Origin: Thalassobacterium sedimentorum
Lineage (GTDB): Bacteria > Verrucomicrobiota > Verrucomicrobiia > Opitutales > Coraliomargaritaceae
Reading direction: 5' to 3'
DNA: 64,000 nt
Assembly (NCBI RefSeq): GCF_031127905.1
Contig: NZ_JARXIC010000019.1
Span: forward strand, 1-64,000
The notes beneath the pieces are model-generated. The model was not told the DNA's origin. It made no database searches and was given only the letters and a program-made list of their open reading frames with translations. Below, piece by piece: positions 13,301 through 19,300 of this stretch (its first letter is position 1; every line of letters starts with the position of its first letter). The translations under genes were made by a program, and so were the position numbers.

Positions 13301-14929
13301 ACGCAGCACGATTTCTCCCGCACGACCAAAGGCGGAAATCAACGGCGTCAGATCGACGCCATTCAAATGAATATCCCCCGAAACATCTCCCGAGGAGAGC
13401 TCAATACGCTGATCACTCCCCGCTTCAGTCGTCGTGACAAACGCTCCCGAATGACCATCGGTGGCATCGACAAACACACTTCCGTTGCCACCGGTATAAC
13501 CAGCAGTTACAGAAATACGATCAGTGGCATAGATCGTGCGATTGACAAAAACATCACCTTCAGCCTCTAAGCGAACCCACGCACTTTGTTCTCCCACAGT
13601 CTGGTTGATCTCTCCATTCACCACGACATCGCTCTGCAATGCGACCAAACGCAATACTTCAGCGCTCGCAGCGACATCAATCGCCCCTTCCACTAATACA
13701 GAACCACCCACAAAGGTGGTTGGATTCAAAATTTGCGCGGAACTGCCCGTCTGCGTGAGACCAATCGCACCGATACGAACTTGTCCGGTGCCATGGGCAG
13801 AGTCTCCAATCACCACAGTATTAAAAGACCCATCAATCGCCGCTAAATCAGCACTCGATAAATCCAAGCGTGTCAGCTGATTACCCGATGCTTCAGCCAC
13901 CCCGATAATACGCGAGGCGTCATATGGTTTGATCACCAAATCTGAAGAGCCACCTGTCGAAGTGATCGAGCCGGGGCCACCGTTAAAATCCATCAGATTG
14001 GCCGCCAGCAGCATGCCGCCATCAGCAATTGTCAAGGAAGACAGGTCCCCGAACACAAGACTATTGCTTGCGACAAATTGCAGCGGATTCGCAGTGACTC
14101 CATTGCCGTCAACTTGAATGCTCGAGCTAACTGAAATATTGGATGCGTTGACTGCGATGACGTCCGAATTAATTTCCGAATTAAATGAAACCGAGCTATT
14201 TGACTCCACTGTGATCGCCAGCGGTTGCTCACTGCCTCCCACATTACCGTTAAAGGAGACATTGCCAGTAGTATAGATTTCGACAACGCCGCCCACATCC
14301 AACAATGCATTCGTTTGAAACTGAACCGAGCCGACCGCAGACAAATCACTCGAGTCTCCGATCTGCACATTCCCACCGACTCGAACCGCTCCTTGGAAAA
14401 CCACGCTGGCACCGGTTTCGATGATCAAATCCCCCGTCAGGACGATGCTCTTTTCAAAAACAATATTCTGTCCCGCTGAAACCACCAAGTGATGTAGCGG
14501 GTTAATGATACCAATGTGTGCACTGATTAAAACATCCTGAGCCGAATCAAGCATCAGGTTTTCCTGAGTGTGAATGTCACTCCCATTCACCAAAGCGCTC
14601 TCAGAAAAGTAAAGACTACTGCCCGTCGAACGATAGAGCCAGGTCTCTCCCGAATCGATCGTTACTGGCGCGCTCACCAAAATCCCATAATTCTCCGTCG
14701 TCTCATCGGGAGTTAGGGATGCACTTGAAGTTGTAATCGCGAAAGCTTGTGCCTCCACAGGTGTCGACGCCGCAACAATGGGCGCAGACCACATATCCTC
14801 CGTCACAATCACCTCATCGACGACCTCAGGTGCGGCAGTCTCAGGCATCGCAGCCATCGGTGTCGCAGAAAGCAATAAGCGCTGTTCCAGTGGCTCGACT
14901 TTAAAGAAACGTGGACGATCAGAAGACAT
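1328..14929 (-). CDS. LEPR-XLL-type giant beta-helix repeat protein, giant B
   Basis: This is a 4,533-aa protein if started at the ATG at 14929. A TTG nine bases upstream (14938) is in frame, but the ATG gives an MSS N terminus matching giant A (MSSS). Residues 14-22 read LEQRLLLSA, a variant of the LEPR-XLL motif found at the N terminus of huge repetitive proteins in Planctomycetes, Verrucomicrobia and some Proteobacteria; there is no ordinary signal peptide. Residues 23 to about 100 are an acidic, Thr/Pro-rich linker. From there to about residue 4,500 the chain is short beta-strand turns of the form G-x-[IV]-x-L-x-A, grouped into about 18 units of ~220 aa, as expected for a right-handed parallel beta-helix of the filamentous-haemagglutinin/adhesin type. 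Residues ~1,530-1,800 (nt 9530-10330) are non-repetitive and may be a globular jelly roll. I saw no cysteine and few lysines. The likely role is a secreted or surface fibre/adhesin; ligand and export route are unknown. It sits between two propeller genes in a tight operon. Confidence 0.88.
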   Translation of the reverse strand: MSSDRPRFFKVEPLEQRLLLSATPMAAMPETAAPEVVDEVIVTEDMWSAPIVAASTPVEAQAFAITTSSASLTPDETTENYGILVSAPVTIDSGETWLYRSTGSSLYFSESALVNGSDIHTQENLMLDSAQDVLISAHIGIINPLHHLVVSAGQNIVFEKSIVLTGDLIIETGASVVFQGAVRVGGNVQIGDSSDLSAVGSVQFQTNALLDVGGVVEIYTTGNVSFNGNVGGSEQPLAITVESNSSVSFNSEINSDVIAVNASNISVSSSIQVDGNGVTANPLQFVASNSLVFGDLSSLTIADGGMLLAANLMDFNGGPGSITSTGGSSDLVIKPYDASRIIGVAEASGNQLTRLDLSSADLAAIDGSFNTVVIGDSAHGTGQVRIGAIGLTQTGSSAQILNPTTFVGGSVLVEGAIDVAASAEVLRLVALQSDVVVNGEINQTVGEQSAWVRLEAEGDVFVNRTIYATDRISVTAGYTGGNGSVFVDATDGHSGAFVTTTEAGSDQRIELSSGDVSGDIHLNGVDLTPLISAFGRAGEIVLRARGGAVIQDGGLVEAVLLAVVADSDVTLRTAIERVGSVNFGGLALASGFDEAINGIQILGTSGALTLVESDDLIVDRVVTSGGDVAISTVANGAGNLSLGVLNAASGDFTLQADGAMIDHLAGTNSVNLMTTGAATLTARLGIGASADEDIDTNVGTLNASNAVSGGIYIDERGDLTLAGSGLATLQGDGHIALTVAGALTVADGADVQADGAGHVLFNVNRTLVVGDATVRSTTGVLTLQVNDAITLNAGSTLATENSILIRSLSAGLTMDADAFVSAASAAVRIETSSTSLLGQIVADHLAVVSGASVWATAGLATNVVANTLRLEAVGAVGLVDQRLRTEVGTLAVQAEGTLENGIYISQSGDLLVATVAPVLVDTFAADDSIAPVTDLSPLSDLTAGNDGHVIVVVSDGALTLEDGHDADGIAVHALGTGSVYLETTQVGGDVTARATVLADSGALTVRSGGALALEANVHFESTGGATIVVEALAGDISMEGRSAEINGEGTVIVSAAADATLAYISGVDVRVEALAGSLIRAVDANLNIEATTLSLFVEAAIGTQLLPLRTDVATLSARAEGVGIDGIYIEEQTQLRIDSVTIAGTEFTSDASWGAFSETFGDVLATVGSIQLQAEDGLTLSETSLVETLSEEASIALTVPLPLGDVVMENGSIIRSNAGLIDLSAQRHIALSVIDAQGGDISLLAQTGAISDNLVAETANLITSGSVSLDASMGLGAVGTADLNTDVGELSAVNRDAGLIVVTEANALTTTSLLNHAADGSILLQTLAGALTLEGATQAAAGGKILLRAAGAGSDLTVNASITAVAGAISLDAAQHLNVNTVVVSQALGSLDLMAHSGDVVFSAQGRALTLNENIRILAAGNVVLTGVDAGTADVSVVGVAIADAGDELRDITAAGVRFEASASVGALNALDLDVDHVAVRATTGVVDLSNLNDLRIGIVDAVPVARVLLEDSTIVITDASKITDVSAQGDITIVSENGSVEVRELSPDEVAFGGDSVTSDQSSNASPVDYAATPSSADTIRQIGGFGISLEPGSGYSGPAFSGGSQVVYLGTGDFGLVDAELRNGPAGDYIRLEATKPESFPTDYAAHLNAFVAFDTPRMIYSDIGSLSTVTAGGMSEDTEMRFLLETADGRFYLSQQTMNGNAVSQTLSMPSIDDALWAEFTPDQEGDWRGNYETLTFDQTLDSFEVITSLGVFSSRAVAATDIDVSSVLTVLSFDVGVRESLRQDVAIDSTDGVINLTAAESIFQNASIHTATGGQVQLIAQAGLIRMDDGVLSSGSLADIAYDAAGTIELSTLQSGSGQISVSAGDRITDNRLTDEANLVTPNLVTLSAVNGIGALGGGDLLTDVGSLTATNTESGDIVIRERDTLVIAPAGVSASLGDSSIIMTVEEGNFTVDGDVSASGTGRLLLQALGTSTAANLTINANVQAASGSVSLQAQDDLLLSNSGSATVLAGVGTLDLQAIDGLLSMGAAALVQTDGANIRLLAQTSLTLGIVDARTNVARVDNSLDDQASWGDLTVHSVAGSIRDARDRMDVSSAVYANAARFVASNGIGETGVGIDNSIDMEAALFAASSTQGGIHILEATALVVGTVDPVLVDRVDTDANVSNVGDVDALSGVTVSALTDGAIVLRTTDGTLVVDDLVSAAGNASVLLQALGTDADVALHANIMATSGPVSIQAQDTILLAASVQVQTAAAGTIDLYAVNGFVEMADTSRVLAANGSIRIEAGEDILLSNVESLVNVALIAGGSVLDNGDTHREVVASGLLLQAGVGAGELGIAANPLEISVSTLTARAGAGGVHLNESNALSIGQLQVDVNRVTEDASISVKSTGEQAGVATTSGNGSVVIRLSEGNLSLAITSLMSDQVALATHGTGNVLLETLGSFTDITLGGGIETGGGHVSLVTTSAVSMGAATEIAVNGGGDVSIFTNFGGIAMNGSSRISSSTGQIRLSSSGDILVGGIETQGTVSLISLGASVLNNSSTQINVTADALRLQAAVGIGTLVPFGNRLVVPLKTDVNQLSARSEFGNITLEELDGLVIGDVGIAVNRVELNGSTRIVADAVQSDVRTQINNRHVVLRALAGDIVLNEGSTGSLAAEVSDNTSVAVVGNGRILIEAVTGDVVANANVTSEAGDLSVIAGESIRFAGNANLITGDNAFSTGTLYVKAINGNVEQADGSQLLATLGDIRVAAGTSILLANVTTEGNVSMIAESGSLLDNGDTHIDVSAAELRVVAGTGIGLAGNHLETAVDVLAVSAGAGGVFIQDEDALTVGNTSATVLRYNADNSVSEVVDAMLSGLSTIAENGPIVLNTLLGDLTVNEVVNATGNIRLAASGANTDLWLNADILSTSGHISLLGANDLRFAADADVLSAEAGTLNFEAASGDVIMNDRTRFSTGSGDVRLFAAGDIRLGGIETTGNVSLTAEAGSVLDTGDFYTDVVASGVRIVAAVGIGSLDATDVNPIETRVATLSARATSGGINILEATALTIDGVSVTIQRVGSDAIASAVVEATQSDVRTTAGNGSIILRTQAGSITLNDGTAAADNSVVSAHGSGNVLLEAIGTGTGIAVNADILTGNGHVSLIADDGVTLNTSADVITSGNGTILLEAKNGNVEQADDSRLITSDGDVRIWALNTIVLGGITTQSNASLIAFNGSIFDAGDELGGEDVVAAGLRMLAGTGIGASSALIETRVDVLTARATSGGIFIQETDALRIDGVAANVSRVLANANLAIESDAIQSDVRTTAGNGSVVVQTLNGDLILNDGGAPADGAAVSAHGSGSIRLEAAGVDADLFANADILSDTGHITLIANRDLSFVADADVTTGNAGTLNFVAEQGAVVMHDDVLFSASSGDIRIAAATDIRLGGVATSGNVSLTAENGSILDNGDRYTDVSANGLAMNAGVAVGTLGSGTANPINTEVTTLSARASSGGVNVLEANTLIVDSVETTVQSVGLDAALTSIVSAEQTGVFTESGNGSIVLQTLAGNVVLNVGSGLGAGTALAVNGAGNVLVETLGANTDITLNAQLASGAGHINLFATRDVILTDNGELTTGGTGSIFIQAEVGDVTLDNDSAITSVAGDIRVLAANSIDLGSISTDADVSLVATDGSITGSAVEGAADVIADGLRLIAGQGVGAAGETGHALQTEVSLVSAWADEGGIRISNTGDLSVASVAVTVQRVNDAATSSSVTDAAQNDLKSLDGGPLLIDVLDGALTAHGDVVSMDAAPVRLAATDGMTLHARVRAESASVTLYSDSDILISTEGLVEVTENGSIYIESLTGAFTMADEAQLTATNGSIRVSASDDLTVGGLSTAGKVALFSTNGNLVSAGVTHTDVVAGALRIEAIEGGTASNAIQTRIDVLAAEVGTGGLYLEDSGALLIGAVTVSSDQVLDYGGTQVVVDSALSGVLAEGGAVAVASLFDLTLLNVTSDVSATLTSHYGAILRAGTTGANAQVDGLLTLNSESGIGRSGAGELVLDTSSLALTNYSGSVYLGLIDSVELAGMELIAGGNLYLNQSSGSMGITTAISIANGRAVINAAGALQIDADVSVARDLRLVANTLTVAGAQLLTSQGDIVIRTNGDASFDATSVVNATDGAIEIVSAGSLTVSQFAASHLIDLRANGDLLQAGDVLSAPAIRLFSESGTIGASEASPIVTSTDRIDLSGSGGIYISEADGVRIGRSGITNVGEGVSDVITLNLGEGTLSSSTDAVEFNGQGTLVINSSGELVIGTLIQANDGNITLNAEGISDGTVTEGLLVEARNGRISIVAVDGIGGAGDDDIEIAAEEITATTAAGDVVLEVAGDTSVVADGIYILSGDGNLQVNSTSGSLQVDAPITHAGSGALNLDLPNGNLILNSQVSQTGAGDLLVDVSGTVNMSSAARVETNSGLLDLRAWGSITLTRIMTTSGHVYLQSTTGSIRSLTGFTDNNIVSVNRPIVNLASIAEFSVDSRTLDLNGRFIHRGPQQGPIIIFENFS
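1900..8620 (-). repeat. Tandem ~220-aa beta-helix units in giant B (most regular part)
   Basis: A landmark Gly-Ser-[IVL]-[LF]-[DN]-x-G-D followed by [DE]-V-x-A recurs near nt 7985, 7305, 6595, 5955, 5275, 4600 and 3925, a spacing of about 640-710 bp. Each unit then reads L-R-L-x-A-G-x-G-I-G, L-x-T-x-V-x-x-L-x-A and G-G-I-x-I-x-E, then a run of G-x-[IV]-x-L turns, before the next landmark. More diverged units continue on both sides: GIG-type centres near 12850, 12260, 11590, 11060, 10500, 9200 and 8560 upstream, and near 3150, 2860, 2290 and 1930 downstream. The homology is clear in protein and weak in DNA, so the duplications are old or under selection. Confidence 0.82.
9530..10330 (-). other. 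Non-repetitive globular insert in giant B, possibly a jelly-roll/carbohydrate-binding domain
   Basis: Residues about 1,530-1,800 break the beta-helix pattern. The segment has aromatic and Pro/Gly-rich stretches (GFGISLEPGSGYSG, FLLETADGRFYLSQ, LWAEFTPDQEGDWRGNYETL) and ends with SFEVITSLGVFSSRA before the array resumes. The order of a predicted long beta-strand, a W-x-x-[FY]-x-P and a late strand with F-x-V/G-V resembles jelly-roll modules in exported verrucomicrobial proteins. This is pattern impression only; I cannot assign a named family. Confidence 0.45.
13780..13950 (-). repeat. LSxxDLAAI-x-IG segment of giant B
   Basis: The stretch DLVIKPYD followed by LDLSSADLAAIDGSF, then VVIGDSAHGTGQVRIG, matches segments in giant A (nt ~33920-34170, with LTSTDIAAIADDF and ITIG) and at the C terminus of the RTX giant (LSAEEIDYF, ITIGRADG). 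It marks the boundary between the irregular N-terminal head and the regular beta-helix in giant B. Similar L-S-x-x-[DE]-[LI] ... I-x-I-G blocks are familiar from other very large bacterial adhesins. Confidence 0.6.
14864..14905 (-). other. LEPR-XLL-like N-terminal motif of giant B
   Basis: Residues 9-22 counted from the ATG contain Leu-Glu-Gln-Arg-Leu-Leu-Leu-Ser-Ala, preceded by aromatic Phe8-Phe9. It occupies the same position and has the same spacing as the motif in giant A, with Gln in place of the canonical Pro. In this family the motif is strictly N-terminal and is presumed to be a targeting signal. That role is inference. Confidence 0.8.
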
Positions 14930-14946
14930 AAAAAGCAATTAGGTGA

Positions 14947-16341
14947 TTAGTTAGAGATCAATACTCGATAGAAACGTCGCGTGCCATCGACTGGAACAGT
15001 CCATGTGAGCGCGGTCGCATTACCGGGGCGTACTGACTGTAGTGGATCCCAACTGATTAGGTTGATAGAGCTTTGCAATTGATAGTTGAGTGCTGGCTGT
15101 GACAGCGGTAATTCAATCAAAAAATTAGACGCATCGATCATACTGATCTGCAAGACAGGCACCTCGCTGGTGACAGTCGCCACTGTAAAATCAGCGGACA
15201 CCACAGGACTGGAAACATCACCATCTACAGCGATCGCACGTACAGTGGTGCTACTTCCTAAAATAAACGCTCCCGTATATAGAGTCGACTCAGCTGTCGG
15301 CACGGTTCCATTGGTAGTATAATAAACCTGAGTGCCTGAAGGGACTGTCAAGCTCACCGAAACTGCTGCGGAAAAACTACCACCATTCGGATCAATTGAC
15401 GGTGCACTCACACTGTCCACTCCTGAGAGCAATGCCGCTCCATCGACTGCAATGACAGCATCAATCGTCGACGCCTCCGCATCTGAGTGACGTAAAATCG
15501 TGGCTGTGTTACCGGTGACTTCGACCACTAATCCTTCAAAGCCAGCGGCTGCAAATCGCCCCTCTCCTAAATGAACCACGCTGTTCAGCCCTTCAGTGGG
15601 CGCACCACTGACAGCAGTGAAAGTTTCACCACCGTCCAGAGATTGAAGTATCACGCTCTCGCCAACCGCGACCAGGGTGCCGCTCGCATCCACAGCCAAG
15701 CTGTTGAGAACGCCCCCCGACAATCCCGTGGCCGCTTGCCAGCTAAGGCCATCCACCGAGTAAAAGGCGGCCGCATCGAAAAAATCGCCTCCGACCGCAA
15801 TCCAGTGTCCTGAGACCGCATCATATGCAACCGCGTTCAAAGCAGTGCTCGGTGCATTGGCGATTAAAGACCATGTGCTGCCATTATCCGTCGAACGCAG
15901 AACATCGCCCGACAAATCCGTCACAGCCAGCCATGTATTGGCACCATTGGAAGCAATGCCCGTGACCGAGCCAAAGGTGTCCGCCGATGCAACTTCTGAC
16001 CATACAGTCGCATCCACATTAAAATCAGCACGCAACAATCGTCCCAATTCCCCACCCACAATGACAAGTTCGGCCTCCGCGGCGATCGCTTGCAGCCCAC
16101 CATCGGCTGTACGCAGCTGGCTAAAGAGCTCGCCACCATTAGTTGAACGAACCACGGAATCCCCAGTAGTCACTCCAACGATATCCCCATCGACAAACGT
16201 GAGCGCTTTAAAACTGTCGTCGAGCCCTTGCAGGTTCACTCCGAACAGGCTCGTGCCTAGGCCGAGAGAAACAAGCACGAGCCAAAACACGGAACTGAGG
16301 CCGTCGCGGACGAATGAGAGCAGTTTATTTAATGATTTCAC
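14947..16341 (-). CDS. Exported Asp-box beta-propeller protein with chitobiase-C-terminal-like domain, propeller A
   Basis: This 464-aa protein starts at a GTG five bases after the TAG of giant A; no Shine-Dalgarno is visible, and the next residues (MKSLNKLL) begin a good signal peptide with hydrophobic core 18-34. Residues 37 to about 305 form a BNR/Asp-box propeller with motifs at 66-73, 150-157, 195-201 and 234-241. Residues ~313-387 match the chitobiase/beta-hexosaminidase C-terminal domain family (NGG start, VYYTTNGTVPT core, STTVRAIAV), a non-catalytic Ig-like module common in exported enzymes. Residues 396-464 are the same C-terminal module as in propeller B (YQLQSS...W...RFYRV). The protein aligns along its length with propeller B except for the chitobiase-like insert. 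Its position between the two giants suggests a dedicated extracytoplasmic partner, for example in folding or anchoring; this is inference from context. Confidence 0.9.
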   Translation of the reverse strand: MKSLNKLLSFVRDGLSSVFWLVLVSLGLGTSLFGVNLQGLDDSFKALTFVDGDIVGVTTGDSVVRSTNGGELFSQLRTADGGLQAIAAEAELVIVGGELGRLLRADFNVDATVWSEVASADTFGSVTGIASNGANTWLAVTDLSGDVLRSTDNGSTWSLIANAPSTALNAVAYDAVSGHWIAVGGDFFDAAAFYSVDGLSWQAATGLSGGVLNSLAVDASGTLVAVGESVILQSLDGGETFTAVSGAPTEGLNSVVHLGEGRFAAAGFEGLVVEVTGNTATILRHSDAEASTIDAVIAVDGAALLSGVDSVSAPSIDPNGGSFSAAVSVSLTVPSGTQVYYTTNGTVPTAESTLYTGAFILGSSTTVRAIAVDGDVSSPVVSADFTVATVTSEVPVLQISMIDASNFLIELPLSQPALNYQLQSSINLISWDPLQSVRPGNATALTWTVPVDGTRRFYRVLISN

Positions 16342-16346
16342 GGTTT

Positions 16347-19300
16347 CTACTGAAAGGTGCCACTAACAAAGAGGTAGTCATCGCCAGCCAAGCGTTCGAC
16401 TAGAACGCCATTAATGGTAGCGGAATCTACATCCAGCAACAGATTGATTGAATTGTTCAACGTGATCACTGGTCCAAGTGCTCCACGGAAGTTAATGGTG
16501 CTCGTGCCAGTGGCCGTATTGCGGACAATGAGGCCTTGGGCACTATTGATGTTCGTCGTACCTGTCAGATTCTCAATGTAGTTCACGACTAAGAGATCGC
16601 GTGCCGCTAAGTTCAGCGTACCGCTATTCACCAGAATAGAGGAACCAGCATACATCTGTAGTCCACCGCTCGCCACATTCAAACTCACTGAACCGAAGCC
16701 CGCCTGCTCGACGTCACTTTGGAGGTCCAAATTATGCCCAGTAACAAGCAGGGAAATGTTGCCCACTCCACCTGAACGAATGGTTAAGCCATGATTCACA
16801 AGATTCGTGACCACATTGCTCCCTGAAGGACGAAACTCGAAATTCAGATTGCCAGCGTCCGTAACAGCAGAGAATTCAAGCGAAGCGGTGACAATCGCAC
16901 CTCCAGCCGCGCCCTCAGCGCCGGTGGCCAGTTCAAGCTGTATTCCCTGATCTCCAGCAACAAGCAGCGGGATATCTGCAATGCTCGCAGTGGTGGTTAG
17001 GCCCCCGTCGAGAATTTCAAGTTCAATGCCTCCTTCGCCTATGATGGCTCCGCCCAATGTCAGACTGCCATTGTCGACTGTCAAAGTGACTTCACCAGTC
17101 GAGTCAGTCAGGACAATGCCATCGGCGGTAACTTCAGAGGCGCCACGAATGATCGCATTAAAGTCGCCTGATTCAACTAAAGCAGTCAATTGTGCTGCGC
17201 TCAAACTGAGCCCTGCACCAAGTCCGGCGGCCCCCACATCTAGATCCAACAGTCCATTGCCAGCGACAAAGACTGGCTCAACTCCAGTTAGCGCAAACTG
17301 GAGGCCTCCCAATGCGAGAAAGAGATCCCCGTCCGTGTTGATCAAACGTGTTCCTAAAGTGACCGTTCCGTTCGAACGAAGGATGAAGTTACCATCGACA
17401 TTGACTTCGCCATTGACTGAAGACAGCGATGAAGCCGTGCCTTGATCGAGCAACAAGACAAAGGAATCGCCATCAACTGCATCTTTCAGACGCAAGCCAT
17501 AGCGACCAATTTCAAGATCATTCAGTTCCACCAAATTGGCGGTGCCTGAGGCTTGAGCATCTAGGGTGGTCGCATCTGTCACGATGGAGCGTCCCGTCGC
17601 ACCCAGGTTTCCACCTGCTAGTAATTGAACCGTATCGGCAGTCAATAAGTGCTGATCCGTTCCAACGCCAGCCGCCATCACATTGGCATTGCCGCGGATT
17701 GAAATCAGTCCATCTGCAAGCATCACGGGCAAGGTTAATTCACCGCCAACCGTCATCTCAATATCGCCCTGAGCCGCACGAAGCACCACACCTGCGGGCA
17801 AGGTCACAGCGCCCGAAACACGCAACTCAATCGAACGCTGTAATGATTCAATCAGAGGCGTCTGCGATGAGTATCCGGCATCCACCTCTAAGGATTGAGC
17901 GGTCAACTGCACATCCCCATTCGCGGTAATGTAATCGCCGAGCAACAAGGCACCATTCACCCGAATCACTGCGGATCCTGTGCCAAGCGTGAGTCCGCCC
18001 GTCAAGTTAAGGTCCCCCGCGGAGAGGTTAAGTTGCAAACTGCCTGAATTGTTCAGATCTAACTGATCCACACGAGTCGTGCCAAATAGCATCAGGTAGG
18101 CGGAACCAGCGGTGACATTCTCAACTGTCAAAACTGGAGTTTCCACTGTTATATTATAGCTTGAACCACTCGCACCAATGCCGTCATCAGCGATGATCAT
18201 CGCAGTTGTAGTGGCTAGAACATTACGTGTACTGCCCGCCGCACTCAACAGCTGAGCCCCCGAATGAATCTCTACATTGCTACCAGATACATTCCCCAAA
18301 ATAAGGTCTGCTCCTGAATCAATTGCGACAAGCGTACCCGACACAGTAGATGTGCCGGTCATATCCCAGGCAGCTGTTGTTGAAATTGAAACATCGCCAC
18401 TGGTCGCGATCGCTGCCGCCAGCGCGCCAGCGCCCTCGATATCCAGTGTGATCGAACCACTGCCTGAAGTGATATCTGCAGCAGCATCCAAATCACCGTC
18501 AATCGTCAATAAGACATTACCAGTGCCCCCCGAAGTGATCGCCCCCTCGGTCGCGCTTAAATTCAAGTCACCGGTAAGCGTCCGAATGTCAATCAACCCA
18601 CCCTCAGTCGTCACGATGCCAGCGAGTGCCACGTCTTCAACCACTTCCGTGCTTAGATCCGTAAGTAAACGATGCAATGTCACCTCAACGCTTCCGACTG
18701 TGGTATCATCGATCAATCTCAAGTGCACCGAAGAAGCCGCGATCGCAAGTAGGTCTACTTCTGCAATAAAGTCGCGTTCTAAAGTGCCGACATTGGTAGC
18801 GGTTTCAATGCGCAGGCTGTTGGCAAGCACCGCTGTAACCACTGTGGCCGCACGGCGAATACCTCCACTGTCGGAAACTAAAGAAACGACAGCGCCTGTG
18901 GTCACACCCAAGGTTATGTTATCGGCGGCATGAATACCAATGTTAGCATTGGCAGCTGTAATCGTCGCATTGCCCGACATGGTGAAAGCACCGTTGGCTG
19001 ATTCAAGCAGAATCGAGTCATTTGTATCACTGACCAAGGCACTCGCGAGTCCTAGGTTAATCGCATTTTCAGCCTGTAGCGTGATCAGACCGCTGCCGCT
19101 ATTTAAGAGCCCCGTTAACTGCAACGCGTCCGCCGAACGTAGTAAGACCGAACCGCTTCCATCTGCAATCACATTGGGCGCTGAGATGCTGCCTGCTAAT
19201 GTTTCCAAAACGATGGAACCATCATTCAATGCGGTCAAATGGTTGAGCGCAGCATCCGTGACAATCGTATTGCCCGCATTGGCTCCAAACTCATTCACTG

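Noticed and set aside
14936-14938. TTG at 14938 as the start of giant B
   Set aside because: The ATG nine bases downstream gives an MSS start matching giant A and the same distance to the LEPR-XLL motif. The TTG cannot be excluded.
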